Part shown: positions 1-8,840 of the stretch, piece by piece
Layout: each line of letters starts with the position of its first letter
How positions within the stretch are numbered: position 1 is the stretch's first letter
Assembly: GCF_002973535.1 (NCBI RefSeq)
Contig: NZ_PVEP01000002.1
Span: forward strand, 496,001-560,000
From: Albidovulum denitrificans
GTDB lineage: Bacteria; Pseudomonadota; Alphaproteobacteria; Rhodobacterales; Rhodobacteraceae
DNA length: 64,000 nucleotides
Reading direction: 5' to 3'
The notes under the pieces: generated by a model
The model's database searches: none
The model's input: only the letters and a program-made list of their open reading frames with translations
Told to the model about the DNA's origin: nothing
Translations under genes and position numbers: made by a program

Positions 1-1230
1 GGCATTTTCGCGCTGACCGGACAGATCGCCGAACTCGCCGGGCCGCTCTTCCCGCTCTCGTTCGTCGTCGGCGCCATCGTGACCGCGTTCAGCGCCTACA
101 CCTACATCAAGATGTCGAACGCGTATCCGTCAGCGGGCGGCATCGGGATGATCCTGAAGAAGGCGTACGGCCCGACGACGGTCGCGGCGGGTGCTGCACT
201 TCTGATGGCTCTGTCGATGGTGATCAACGAAAGCCTCGTCGCGCGCACCTTCGGCACCTACACTCTGCGGGCGTTCGGCGGCGATCCGGACAGCATCCTG
301 GTGCCGGTGCTCGGCGTCGGGCTGATCGTCTTCGCGTATCTCGTGAACGTATCGGGCAACCGGTCGGTGGGGCTTTTGTCCATCGTCATGGCCGTTCTCA
401 AGGTGGGCGGTATTGCGCTGTTCGGGGCCGCCGGCCTCTGGGCGAGCGGCATCTCGTTCGAGGCGACGGGTGGAGACATGGGCGCCACCGGCTTCGTTGC
501 GTCGGTTGCGCTGTCGATTCTCGCCTTCAAGGGCTTCACGACCATCACCAACAGCGGCGCAGAGGTCACCGACCCGCATCGTAATGTAGGCCGGGCCATC
601 ATCTGGTCGATCGCCATCTGCGTCGTCGTCTATCTGCTGGTGGCCTTCGCGGTCGGCTCGAGCTTGCCACTCGACCGCATCGTGGCGGCGAAGGACTATG
701 CGCTGGCCGAAGCGGCCCAGCCCTCCCTCGGTCAGACCGGCTTCTACCTGACCGTGGCGCTGGCGCTGGTGGCCACGGCGTCAGGTCTGATCGCCAGCGT
801 GTTCGCGGTCTCGCGGATGCTGGCGATGCTGACCGACATGAAGATGATCCCGCACAGCCATTTCGGAATGCCAGGCACGATCAAGGACCACACACTCGTC
901 TACACGGTCGTGATCGCGGGCTTTCTGACGGTCTTCTTCGACCTCAGCCGGATCGCATCGCTCGGGGCCTTCTTCTATCTGGTGATGGACATCATCATCC
1001 ACTGGGGCGTGTTCCGGCACCTGCGCGAGGAGATCGGCGCGCAGGGCTGGGTGCTGCTGACGGCTATCGCCCTCGATGCCGTGGTGCTGACTGCCTTCGC
1101 CGCGATGAAATGGCAGTCCGACCCCCTCATCGTCGTCCTTGGCGCGATCGGCATGGCGCTGGTGTTCCTGTTCATACGGGTTTTCCTGGCGCGCAATCCG
1201 GTCAGGGAAGACGCTCACGACCATCACTAA
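1..1230 (+). CDS. APC-superfamily amino acid/polyamine permease, 3' part
   Basis: The reading frame is open from the first base, so the start lies upstream of the window and the first Met at 79 is internal. The visible 409 residues are almost entirely hydrophobic helices (about ten membrane segments) with the short charged loops of APC-superfamily antiporters and permeases. Segments such as SNAYPSAGG and the helix with ILAFKGFTTITNSGAEVTDP, a typical APC E-x-x-D/N-P loop, support this. It is an inner-membrane solute transporter whose substrate cannot be read from sequence. The C-terminus ends in a His/Asp tail (EDAHDHH), which is suggestive beside a copper pump but not proof of metal binding. 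It precedes the copper ATPase by 67 bp and may belong to the same mobile metal-resistance block. Confidence 0.8.
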   Translation, partial: GIFALTGQIAELAGPLFPLSFVVGAIVTAFSAYTYIKMSNAYPSAGGIGMILKKAYGPTTVAAGAALLMALSMVINESLVARTFGTYTLRAFGGDPDSILVPVLGVGLIVFAYLVNVSGNRSVGLLSIVMAVLKVGGIALFGAAGLWASGISFEATGGDMGATGFVASVALSILAFKGFTTITNSGAEVTDPHRNVGRAIIWSIAICVVVYLLVAFAVGSSLPLDRIVAAKDYALAEAAQPSLGQTGFYLTVALALVATASGLIASVFAVSRMLAMLTDMKMIPHSHFGMPGTIKDHTLVYTVVIAGFLTVFFDLSRIASLGAFFYLVMDIIIHWGVFRHLREEIGAQGWVLLTAIALDAVVLTAFAAMKWQSDPLIVVLGAIGMALVFLFIRVFLARNPVREDAHDHH

Positions 1231-1237
1231 AAAGAGC

Positions 1238-1268
1238 TTGAGCTTCCAACGGCTGGAGGCCGCAAGCT
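1238..1268 (+). promoter_or_regulatory. MerR/CueR-type promoter and operator for the copper ATPase
   Basis: A -35-like TTGAGC (1238-1243) and a -10-like CAAGCT (1263-1268) are separated by 19 bp, the over-long spacer typical of MerR-family promoters. Inside the spacer is the imperfect dyad CTTCCA-N5-TGGAGG (1243-1259), close to the CueR-site pattern (CTTCCA...TGGAAGG). It lies 30 bp before the copA start. No cueR gene is in the window, so the regulator would act from elsewhere. Confidence 0.55.
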
Positions 1269-1297
1269 GAAACGAGAGACCGAAAGGCTGGCAGACC

Positions 1298-3631
1298 ATG
1301 GAGCATGATCATCATCACGCGGCACCCGACATTCCGGCGGGGACAGAGACGGCGAAGGATCCGGTGTGCGGGATGACAGTCACGGTCAAGCCGGACGGGA
1401 GGCACGCGGAGTTCCAGGACAAAACCTTCCATTTCTGCTCGGAGAAGTGCCAGACGAAGTTCAAGGCGGATCCGTGGTTCTATGCCTCGGGTCGCGCCGC
1501 CGGGCAGAAGAAGGCCGCTCCGGCCAACGTCCAGTACACCTGTCCGATGCATCCCGAGATCGTGCGTGACGCGCCGGGGGCCTGCCCGATCTGCGGCATG
1601 GCGCTGGAGCCGATGGTGCCTTCGGATGAGCCTAGCGAGGAGCTAACCGACTTCACGCGGCGGATGTGGATCTCGGCGGCTGCGGCTGTGCCGCTCATCA
1701 TACTCACGATGGGCGAGCTGGTCGCCCTGCCGGTGCGCGACTGGATCGGGCACCAGACCGCAAGCTATCTCGAGTTCTTACTGGCCACACCCATTGTGCT
1801 CTGGGCGGCGCTGCCCTTCTTCAAGCGCGGCTGGGAGTCCATCGTGAACCGCAGCCCCAACATGTGGACGCTCATCAGCCTTGGCGTGGGGGCAGCCTAT
1901 CTCTATTCGATCGTCGCCACCTTCCTGCCGGGTGTTTTTCCGGAACAGTACCGGATGGGCCATGGCGTCGGGACCTACTTCGAGGCGTCCGTGGTGATCG
2001 TGGCGCTGGTCTTCGTGGGCCAGGTGCTGGAACTGCGGGCGCGTGAACGCACCGGTGACGCGATCCGCGCGCTTCTCGATCTCGCGCCCAAGACCGCGCG
2101 GCGCATTCTGCCAGATGGCACAGAATACGACGCGCCGCTGGAGAACATCATGGAGGGCGACCGGCTCCGGGTACGACCGGGCGACGCGGTCCCGGTCGAC
2201 GGCACGGTGATCGAGGGCCGCTCGTCTCTGGACGAAAGCATGTTGACCGGCGAGTCGATGCCAGTCGAAAAAGGCCCTGGCGACGCAGTGACCGGGGCCA
2301 CCATCAACAAGAACGGCTCTTTGGTCATGGAGGCGGGCAAGGTCGGGGCCGATACGGTGCTGGCACAGATCGTGACCATGGTGTCGAACGCGCGCCGCTC
2401 GCGCGCACCGATCCAGGGACTGGCGGACCGGGTCTCAGCCATATTCGTGCCGACGGTGGTGGGCACCGCGATCTTTGCCTTCATCGTCTGGATGATCTTC
2501 GGTCCGGAACCGGCGCTGGTCTTCGCCATCGCCTCGGCGGTTTCGGTGCTGATTATCGCCTGCCCCTGCGCACTGGGTCTCGCGACACCGATCTCGATCA
2601 CCACGGCGGCGGGACGCGGAGCGCAGGCGGGCGTGCTGATAAAGGACGCCGAGGCGCTGGAACGTATGGCGTCTGTCGATACGCTGATCGTGGACAAGAC
2701 CGGCACGCTGACGATGGGCAAGCCGAAGCTGACGGATACGGTGACGCTGGGGGATGTGGCAGAGGCGGACCTGCTGTCGTTGGCCGCTGCGCTGGAACGC
2801 GGGTCCGAGCATCCTCTGGCCGAAGCGATCGTGGAGGGGGCCGAAGCGGCGGGCGCCGCCCGGCAGGAGGCCACCGAGTTCGAGGCGGTCACTGGCAAGG
2901 GTGTGCGCGGACAGATTGGCGGGCGCGCCGTCGCGCTCGGCAACACGGCGATGATGCAGGAGCTGGGCCTGGACGCGACGGAGGCCGAAGCAAGGGCGGA
3001 TACCCTGCGCGCCGAGGGCAAGACGGCGATGTTCATCGCGGTTGATGGGGCGCTGGCGGGCATCGTGGCGGTTGCCGACCCGATCAAGGACAGCACCGCG
3101 CAGGCAATCAAGGAACTGCATGCCCAAGGGCTGCGAGTGATCATGGCGACAGGCGACAACGAGCGTACGGCGCAGGCGGTCGCGGGCAAGCTCGGTATCG
3201 ACGAGGTGCGCGCGGGCATCCTGCCCGAGGCCAAGAAGGACCTGATCGACCAGTTGCGCCGTGACGGCCACAAGATCGCCATGGCAGGTGATGGCGTGAA
3301 CGACGCCCCCGCGCTGGCCGCCGCCGATGTCGGCATCGCCATGGGCACCGGGGCCGACGTCGCGATGGAAAGCGCCGGGATCACCCTCTTGGGCGGCGAC
3401 CTGATGGGCATCGTGCGGGCGCGCAAACTGGCCCGCGCCACGCTGCGCAACATCAAGCAGAACCTGTTTTTCGCCTTCGCCTACAATTCCCTCGGCGTGC
3501 CGATCGCAGCGGGGCTACTCTACCCTGTCACCGGACTTCTGCTCTCGCCGATGATCGCGGCGGCGGCGATGAGCCTGTCATCTGTGTCGGTAATCACGAA
3601 CGCGCTGCGGCTAAGGCGCTTGGATCTCTGA
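1298..3631 (+). CDS. copA: Cu(I)-exporting P1B-type ATPase with YHS and heavy-metal-binding N-terminal domains
   Basis: ATP-driven export of monovalent copper across the inner membrane. The 777 residues contain, in order: a His-rich start; a YHS/TRASH-like motif DPVCGM (about 21) with a second Cys pair in CSEKC; a heavy-metal-binding domain with YTCPMHPEI and CPICGM (about 79-105); transmembrane helices; the actuator motif TGES; the intramembrane metal motif CPC (residues 422-424); the phosphorylated Asp in DKTGTLT (about 466); the SEHPLAEA motif; and the hinge GDGVNDAP. The final helices carry YN and MSLSS signatures of the Cu(I) subgroup P1B-1. The usual N-terminal CxxC ferredoxin-like HMA domain is replaced by the YHS and HMBD modules. 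It is followed at 37 bp by a DUF411 protein, a common copper-resistance partner. Confidence 0.93.
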   Translation: MEHDHHHAAPDIPAGTETAKDPVCGMTVTVKPDGRHAEFQDKTFHFCSEKCQTKFKADPWFYASGRAAGQKKAAPANVQYTCPMHPEIVRDAPGACPICGMALEPMVPSDEPSEELTDFTRRMWISAAAAVPLIILTMGELVALPVRDWIGHQTASYLEFLLATPIVLWAALPFFKRGWESIVNRSPNMWTLISLGVGAAYLYSIVATFLPGVFPEQYRMGHGVGTYFEASVVIVALVFVGQVLELRARERTGDAIRALLDLAPKTARRILPDGTEYDAPLENIMEGDRLRVRPGDAVPVDGTVIEGRSSLDESMLTGESMPVEKGPGDAVTGATINKNGSLVMEAGKVGADTVLAQIVTMVSNARRSRAPIQGLADRVSAIFVPTVVGTAIFAFIVWMIFGPEPALVFAIASAVSVLIIACPCALGLATPISITTAAGRGAQAGVLIKDAEALERMASVDTLIVDKTGTLTMGKPKLTDTVTLGDVAEADLLSLAAALERGSEHPLAEAIVEGAEAAGAARQEATEFEAVTGKGVRGQIGGRAVALGNTAMMQELGLDATEAEARADTLRAEGKTAMFIAVDGALAGIVAVADPIKDSTAQAIKELHAQGLRVIMATGDNERTAQAVAGKLGIDEVRAGILPEAKKDLIDQLRRDGHKIAMAGDGVNDAPALAAADVGIAMGTGADVAMESAGITLLGGDLMGIVRARKLARATLRNIKQNLFFAFAYNSLGVPIAAGLLYPVTGLLLSPMIAAAAMSLSSVSVITNALRLRRLDL

Positions 3632-3668
3632 CCTGCCTTCCACAATGCAAACTCGAAAGGATAAATAG

Positions 3669-4148
3669 ATGAACCAAGACACTTTTTCCCGCCGCACGCT
3701 TCTGGTCGGCGCAGCTGCGCTGGTGGCTGCGTCGCCCCTGAGGGCTCTGGCGCAAGGCGCCGGACCGGCGATCCACGTGATGAAGGACCCCAACTGCGGC
3801 TGCTGCTCGGCCTGGATCGAAATCCTCGAGAACGACGGTTTCTCCGTCACGACCGAGGCGAGCGCCGGGACGCTTCTGATGCGCTACAAGCTGGACAACG
3901 AAATCCCGCAGGAGATGGCCTCCTGCCATACAGGCCGCATCGAAGGCTACATGATCGAGGGCCACGTCCCCGCTGCCGATATCCGGCGTCTTCTGGAAGA
4001 GCGTGCGGACGCGGTCGGCCTCGCAGTGCCCGGCATGCCCTACGGCTCGCCCGGAATGGGACCGGAAAGCGAGCGAGAGGCCTTTAACGTGTTTCTGATC
4101 CGAGGCGACGGATCGACCGAGGTCTTCACCAGCTATGCTTCTGCGTGA
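3669..4148 (+). CDS. DUF411 periplasmic metal-binding protein
   Basis: The 159-residue protein begins with a Tat-like signal (SRRTLLVGAAALVAASPLRALAQ region), so export is expected. The mature part has the DUF411 hallmarks: MKDPNCGCCSAW with a CxCC cluster (about 42-45), then MASCHTG, IEGHVPA, and PGMPYGSPGM near the end. DUF411 proteins occur next to copper exporters and are proposed to bind or hand over copper. Here it follows copA closely, probably in the same transcript. Its exact biochemical role is not established. Confidence 0.88.
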   Translation: MNQDTFSRRTLLVGAAALVAASPLRALAQGAGPAIHVMKDPNCGCCSAWIEILENDGFSVTTEASAGTLLMRYKLDNEIPQEMASCHTGRIEGYMIEGHVPAADIRRLLEERADAVGLAVPGMPYGSPGMGPESEREAFNVFLIRGDGSTEVFTSYASA

Positions 4149-4174
4149 CGTTGAGGCTGCAATTCGGTTCTTGA

Positions 4175-4432
4175 TCAGTGGCGAGAAGATATACGCGCCT
4201 GATCCCGCATTACAGCGTAGTCCGCCAGCATCTCCGCGACCGCCGACCCCTCCGGCAGCAGTGCCAGTTCCTCAGCCGCTCGCGCCTGGAACTCCCGGCT
4301 GTACTCGACGACGGGCGGACACGCCCCGAGGCTGCCGACGTCAGAAGCGCCCGTCGCGCAGCCGCTCAGCCAGATCGTTGCGAGAACGAGGGCGACGCGT
4401 CGCGGCCTCGAGCATCTTGCGTTGGACATCAT
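4175..4432 (-). CDS. Rz1-like outer-membrane spanin lipoprotein (phage remnant)
   Basis: An 85-residue frame starting at 4432 (a Met lies also at 4429) gives a signal peptide with a lipobox-like LSGC, so a lipoprotein is predicted. A short polar body (CPPVVEYSREFQARAAEELALLP) follows. This is the shape of Rz1-type outer spanins, which join with Rz to fuse the membranes in the last step of phage lysis. It overlaps the Rz-like gene in another frame by about 90 bp, the nested or overlapped layout that is diagnostic for Rz/Rz1 pairs. The assignment rests on architecture and context rather than strong sequence identity. Confidence 0.65.
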   Translation of the reverse strand: MMSNARCSRPRRVALVLATIWLSGCATGASDVGSLGACPPVVEYSREFQARAAEELALLPEGSAVAEMLADYAVMRDQARISSRH

Positions 4433-4598
4433 TGGCCTTCTCCGTAGTCTCAAGGCGTTCGGCGAGGCGTCCCACTCGCTCACCGGACCCCCGGAGCGAA
4501 AGCAGGAACAGGAGCACGGCGAGCGCGATGGCGCCGTAGCGCAGCGCCACCCGCATCCACGGGCTGGCGGCAATTCCGCCGAGCAAGACGGCTATCAT
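4341..4598 (-). CDS. Rz-like inner-membrane spanin (phage remnant)
   Basis: The 85-residue protein has one N-terminal membrane helix (VALRYGAIALAVLLFLLSL) followed by a charged helical stretch likely to form a coiled coil (ERVGRLAERLETTEKANDVQRKMLEAA) and a basic tail. That is the i-spanin layout: anchored in the inner membrane with a periplasmic coiled coil contacting Rz1. Its start overlaps the end of the endolysin gene upstream by 4 bp, and its 3' part overlaps the Rz1-like gene, forming a lysis cassette. Confidence 0.65.
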   Translation of the reverse strand: MIAVLLGGIAASPWMRVALRYGAIALAVLLFLLSLRGSGERVGRLAERLETTEKANDVQRKMLEAATRRPRSRNDLAERLRDGRF

Positions 4599-5144
4599 CG
4601 CTGGCCCCGGCGCCAGTCATCGAGGCGGGCGTAGATCGTGACCGCGATGCCGCCGAGCGCGACGGCGATGAAGACCCAGCGAAGCGTGTCGAGATACGGC
4701 ACCAGCGGCAGGATGGCGGATTGGGTCTCGGCCAGGACGCCCTGCGCGACCTCCACCCCGGCCGCACCCAGCGTCGCCACGCCTGCCGCGCCGCCGCCCT
4801 TCATCGTGCGGCTGTTGGCCAGCACTTCGCGCGCGGGCGGCGTCTCGGGTGCAAATGCCGTCGCCCGGACCGGGAACCGCTGGCCCCACTGACGCGCGGG
4901 GCCGATGTCGACATGGATGAACCCCGAGCGCGGGTAGAACCCGAAGCCGAGGAACCCGACCTCTCGCGCCGCCGCCTCGAAGGCCACGGGGTCTTGGTTC
5001 GCCATGCCGATGTCGAAGGCGGCGCCGTCGAGATGCTTCGACCGCGTGGCACCGCCGACGGCGCGGTTGTGCTCGGGGCTGCGATAGGCCGAGCGGACGA
5101 TCAGCGGCTTTTCTCCGTGAGATGAGGTGATCGAGGAGGCGCAT
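4595..5144 (-). pseudogene. Peptidase M15 (D-Ala-D-Ala carboxypeptidase-type) endolysin with C-terminal membrane segment, frameshifted or N-truncated
   Basis: One frame encodes SAYRSPEHNRAVGG, SKHLDGAAFDI and SGFIHVDIGPAR, the His/Asp zinc-site regions of M15A peptidoglycan peptidases, then a linker and a C-terminal membrane helix (WVFIAVALGGIAVTIYARL). The only good start codon (ATG at 5144-5142, overlapping the upstream stop as TGATG) lies in a different frame: it reads MRLLDHLIS and then leaves the M15 frame. The domain frame itself has no usable start before an internal Met at 5005, which would cut the catalytic domain. A +1 shift near 5115-5125 would join the two. So the gene is either frameshifted or a truncated relic. 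The fused membrane tail could serve as anchor or pinholin-like element. Confidence 0.6.
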
Positions 5145-5338
5145 CACGCGGCCTCGCGGACGTCGGGCGCGGGCTCGGCGACGTAGATCGCCAGCAGTGG
5201 CGTCCCGTCGGCGTGGGCGCCGGCGTCCTCGATCTGATAGTTGCGGTTGGGCTCGCAGACCTCGGTCAGCTCCCAGCGGCGATAGAGCCCCGGAAGACGC
5301 CTGAAATCCTCGAGCGACAGATCGGCAGTGCGGTTCAT
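5144..5338 (-). CDS. Small phage-associated protein of unknown function
   Basis: A 64-residue frame from the Met at 5338 (an earlier Met at 5398 is possible but gives an Arg-rich, non-typical leader). It reads MNRTADLSLEDFRRLPGLYR, then acidic and proline-rich sequence ending in VREAA. No family is recognised. Its stop overlaps the endolysin ATG, placing it in the same minus-strand phage-derived transcript. Confidence 0.4.
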   Translation of the reverse strand: MNRTADLSLEDFRRLPGLYRRWELTEVCEPNRNYQIEDAGAHADGTPLLAIYVAEPAPDVREAA

Positions 5339-5422
5339 GCGTGTCTGCTTTCGGTTGGAGGGAAGGCGCTCTGGGCGCTCGATTGGGAAAAGCCACAAGC
5401 GGCACAGGATCGGGACATCGGT

Positions 5423-6145
5423 TCAGGGGATTTCATCGAGGGCGTCGTTCAGCCGGCGGATGGCGCGCTGGTAACGCTTGCGGGCGGCGGCCTCGGTCAG
5501 ACCCAGTTCGACCGCGACCTCGGCCTGCGAGAAGCCCTCGATCGCCACGCGGATCACCAGCAGGGCGTCATCGCCGAGAAGCTTCCGCACCGCGCCGTTC
5601 AGCCGTGCGTACCCGGTCTCGCCGATCCCGCTGTCGCTGCTGTCCGCAACCTCGTCGGGATCGGCGCCGCTGGCGAGATGTTCGCGTGCCTGGTCGCGCT
5701 GGCGCACGCGGATCATGTCGCGCTCGACATTCCGCAGCACCGTGGCCGCGATCCAGTTGACGCGCCCGAGGTCGAGGCCGCGGACAGCCTCGGTGGTGCG
5801 CGCCAGAACGTCGGACGCGACCTCGTCGGCGGTGCCGAGCCTGCGCCAGATCGACCGGCGCCGGATCGCGTCGAGGCCGGGCCAGAGCGCCAGCAACAGC
5901 AGCGTCAGGGCGCAGTCGGACGCGGGCCCGCCGCCCTGCGCCGCCCTGACCAGCGCGGCGAGGATCACGTTCTTCCGGGCCGGATCGCCGGTCGTGCGAT
6001 GCAGCCCGTCCAGCAGGGCCGCCGGATCCCGGAACGGCGCGAGGGGGGCCTGCGCCCGCCGGACGGCGTCGAAACTGCGCTGGAAGTGAAGGTTCGTGGA
6101 TGAATGCATGAGGTGATCACGGATCTCGTGCCACGCGAAGGACAT
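5423..6145 (-). CDS. Sigma-70-like protein (region 2/region 4 architecture), phage or island associated
   Basis: A 240-residue protein. The middle part (ATVLRNVERDMIRVRQRDQAREHL) resembles the tail of sigma region 2. The C-terminus (GFSQAEVAVELGLTEAAARKRYQRAIRRLNDALDEI) is a clear sigma region-4-type helix-turn-helix (SQAEVA...LGLTEAAARKR.RA). It lacks a clean core-binding region 2.2 signature, so it may be an island-borne sigma-like regulator rather than a functional ECF factor. It lies upstream of the lysis genes on the same strand and could drive late transcription; that is inference. Confidence 0.6.
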   Translation of the reverse strand: MSFAWHEIRDHLMHSSTNLHFQRSFDAVRRAQAPLAPFRDPAALLDGLHRTTGDPARKNVILAALVRAAQGGGPASDCALTLLLLALWPGLDAIRRRSIWRRLGTADEVASDVLARTTEAVRGLDLGRVNWIAATVLRNVERDMIRVRQRDQAREHLASGADPDEVADSSDSGIGETGYARLNGAVRKLLGDDALLVIRVAIEGFSQAEVAVELGLTEAAARKRYQRAIRRLNDALDEIP

Positions 6146-6244
6146 CGGACGCCTGCCTTGCGGCCAGGCGTCCGGCGCCTTCTCGTGGCCAGGTCAGGAC
6201 GTCGCGCGTCTCTGCGATTTCAGGGGGTTGGGTGAATGCGCGCG

Positions 6245-6490
6245 TCAGCGCGCGGGCGCGGTCGCGTGGTTCAGCGTGCCGCAGCCGCGGCAGGTGGCCT
6301 GGACCGGGAAGCCCACGAGATACTCGTGCCCCCGCGCGAAGCGCAGGTGCATGCGGCCGTCCCGGCAGACGCCGAGCAGCTTGTCACAGCGCGTGCAGCG
6401 CCATTCCGAGTTGAGGGTGGTGGGCTTGGTCTTCGCGGCGCCGGACCAGCTCGTCTGGGCTGCCTGGCGCGAGGGGAAGGGAGTCGGCAT
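6245..6490 (-). CDS. Com-like zinc-finger protein
   Basis: An 81-residue basic protein with CTRCDKLLG, a central His-containing stretch, and CRGCGTLNH: two CxxC pairs about 34 residues apart. This matches the small zinc-ribbon proteins related to Mu Com, a translational activator, which have a C-x2-C-x-x-L-L...C-x2-C-x-x-L/N pattern. Mu-like phages use Com to switch on mom. No mom gene is recognisable here, so only the fold assignment is supported. Confidence 0.5.
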   Translation of the reverse strand: MPTPFPSRQAAQTSWSGAAKTKPTTLNSEWRCTRCDKLLGVCRDGRMHLRFARGHEYLVGFPVQATCRGCGTLNHATAPAR

Positions 6491-6581
6491 CGAAGTGCTC
6501 CTCTGATGTGGAGCACTCCCATTGGCCCGGAGAATCGGAGCTAGTCAGACCCCCCAATCGGAGCCGGATCGGAGCCAGCCG

Positions 6582-8786
6582 TCAGATGGCGATCTCCCAT
6601 TGCCCTTTTCCGGGGCTTCGCAGGAAGTCGGCCGTCAGCTTTTTCCAGAGAGGCTGCTTGAAAATGTTCGCCAACGACTGGTCCTCCGCGATCCCGCTGA
6701 TCAGGTCTGCTGTCGCCATTCGCATCGGGCCGGCGTTGTGCGCATCGACCAGCCGCTGGATGACATCAATGCGGTTCTCGCCCTTGATGTCGATGCTGCC
6801 TTTCCCCGGAACAAACAGAGTTGCCATGTTGTCCCCGACCCGGGTGAGTTCGACAGCCTGGCCGCCGCGGGCCAGTATCCGATGGCGTCGAAGCACGGAC
6901 CGGAGCTTGTCTCCGACCAAAGCGATTTCGGCTTGCTGCGTGTCGATCTGATCAACAAGCGGCGTCAGAACATTGGCCGCCAGGCACGGTCCGGGAGCGC
7001 TGCCGGCCTGCAGGACAAGACCTATTCCGAGGTTGTGGCGCGCCCGAAGCTCAGTATCGACGGCCGAGCGGACCTTCTCCCGGTCGAGACCGCGCGCGAG
7101 ATAAATCGGGACGTCCCCGCCATCGACATTGAGCGTTCCAAGGTAGAGAAGGTGGTCGGTCAGCTTCTCGATTGCAGGCGCATCGAGCACTTGTTCGAGA
7201 CGTTCCTTCAGGTGTTGCACGACCCAGCCGTCGCGCACCCGATATATCCTGTAGCGATCCGGGTTGCCCGCAGACGTCACCTGTCCCTCGGCGACCTTGA
7301 GGTCGGCCACCTTTCGGTGACTTTCCTCCGCATCTCCCTCATCGACCCGAACGACCACTTCGGCTGCGACCGGTCCGACCTCGTCTTCATCGTCGATCAG
7401 GTCGTCCCCCTCCCAGCCGGCGGGCACGAGGAAACCCAGATCGGTCAGGAGGCCAGGATCGACACCACGAGCTTGGAGCCATGCACCGGTCACCCTCTCA
7501 GCTCCGATGTCCCAGATGGCCAGCAAGGCGGGCATGACCGCCATGCTCTCCTCATCGCCCGGTGCGCGACCATCACGAAGGATGTTCCAGTGTCTGAGCA
7601 AGCGATGCCCCAGAACGCGCTCGAACGGGTCGTCGATGCTGAGAAGGCTGCTCGTGTTGCGGTCGGTGAGCGTGAAGTTGAGGGTTTGCGCCTCATCCCG
7701 TCCCGCGCGGGAGTACCGGACCGCAATCTCGACAAAACGGATTGCGAGCGCTCGCTCGAAAATCCTTGGAAGGCCCGGCTGGTTGTCGATGATCTCTGAG
7801 ATGTCCTGGTCGATCGTGGTGGAAAGCGAGAGACGGTTGGCCAGATTACCGATGCTGATGTCAGCGCGGATCACCTGTGCGCGGTCGATCACGACGTCGT
7901 CGAGTTCCGGCGGTTCAAGATCGAGTCCTTGCAGGAACTGCGAAATGTCGTAGGCCTGAAAGTCTACGGGCTGGTTGGAGTAGGTCTGCTCGAGAGCAGT
8001 CTCGATGAAGCGTTCGGCGACCGTGTGCCTGAGCTTTCGGTTGCCAGCGCGGACATGGACCCGCCCGGTCGATGGCGTGTAGACGATCATCGCCTCTCCG
8101 GGCGGCCGAAAATAGATGCTCGACCGATTGCCATCGTCATCGATCTCCCGAACGCTCGTGGGGGGATCGGGATGGAACAGCAGGTACATCTCCGCCGCCG
8201 GTTCATCTCCGTCCTTGGGGATGTCGAACTTGTCGATGCTGTAGCCGTCGCCGCGATCGAGACGCTTGTTGAGGTCGACCAGAAGCTCGTCGAGCAATGC
8301 ACTGCCGGCGTCGGGGCCCCCGTCGACCGAAGGCTCGGCCATGAAGGTCTGGTAGTGCTTGTCGTAGCGCCGGTAGAGACGCAGGTGCAGGCTGTTCTCC
8401 GCCGCTTCAAATAAGCCGTGTTCGTTGGCGTAAGCCCACAGGCTTCGCGCGAGCTTGTCCCGCCGGTTCAGAAGTTCCTTGGCGCGGTCCGGTTCAAGCG
8501 TAGTCGTGGCGAGACCTTGGAGGACATATTCGCCGCGGTCGCTCGCAATTGTGACGATCCGGGCTGCTTCAGCTTCGAGCGGGCCCAGCCGGTCCTTCTT
8601 TTCCTTCGGCAGCATATTCCTCGCTGCTGTCGGACCGTCCGGATCGTCGGGGTCGAACTTGTAGGTCGCAAGCCAGGCCAACCTCTCGAAAGCCTTGCTG
8701 TTGAGAAATCCGGACAGCAATTCGGGCTCTGCATCATCGAAAAGCCGAGAAAGATTGGGGCAGGTTTTAGCCGGGACGCGTACCAT
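6582..8786 (-). CDS. Large protein of unknown function (734 residues)
   Basis: I do not recognise a family. The protein is acidic, soluble (no signal peptide or membrane segment), and shows mixed alpha/beta character. The N-terminal 150 residues are helical and charged (PNLSRLFDDAEPELLSGFLN, PKEKKDRLGPLEAEAARI). Next comes a segment with FDIPKDGD, MYLLFHPDPP and YFRPPGEAMIVYTPSTGRVHV that looks like beta strands. An acidic linker at about 465-500 (DDLIDDEDE) is followed by a C-terminal region with RYRIYRVRDGWVVQHLKERL. No Walker, nuclease or helicase motif is visible. It stands alone between phage remnants and a recombinase module, with a small frame (8841-8990) 54 bp upstream on the same strand. 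Codon usage is coding-like throughout. Confidence 0.7.
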   Translation of the reverse strand: MVRVPAKTCPNLSRLFDDAEPELLSGFLNSKAFERLAWLATYKFDPDDPDGPTAARNMLPKEKKDRLGPLEAEAARIVTIASDRGEYVLQGLATTTLEPDRAKELLNRRDKLARSLWAYANEHGLFEAAENSLHLRLYRRYDKHYQTFMAEPSVDGGPDAGSALLDELLVDLNKRLDRGDGYSIDKFDIPKDGDEPAAEMYLLFHPDPPTSVREIDDDGNRSSIYFRPPGEAMIVYTPSTGRVHVRAGNRKLRHTVAERFIETALEQTYSNQPVDFQAYDISQFLQGLDLEPPELDDVVIDRAQVIRADISIGNLANRLSLSTTIDQDISEIIDNQPGLPRIFERALAIRFVEIAVRYSRAGRDEAQTLNFTLTDRNTSSLLSIDDPFERVLGHRLLRHWNILRDGRAPGDEESMAVMPALLAIWDIGAERVTGAWLQARGVDPGLLTDLGFLVPAGWEGDDLIDDEDEVGPVAAEVVVRVDEGDAEESHRKVADLKVAEGQVTSAGNPDRYRIYRVRDGWVVQHLKERLEQVLDAPAIEKLTDHLLYLGTLNVDGGDVPIYLARGLDREKVRSAVDTELRARHNLGIGLVLQAGSAPGPCLAANVLTPLVDQIDTQQAEIALVGDKLRSVLRRHRILARGGQAVELTRVGDNMATLFVPGKGSIDIKGENRIDVIQRLVDAHNAGPMRMATADLISGIAEDQSLANIFKQPLWKKLTADFLRSPGKGQWEIAI

Positions 8787-8840
8787 TGAAGTCTCCGAGA
8801 GTTTTGACTTGCGCTACTGAAGGCGATCGTGGCGCCGTGC

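Noticed and set aside
1975-3456. 493-codon open frame antisense to copA
   Set aside because: It is a composition shadow of a high-GC gene: Ser/Ala/Arg-rich translation, no domain, and fully opposite a certain gene.
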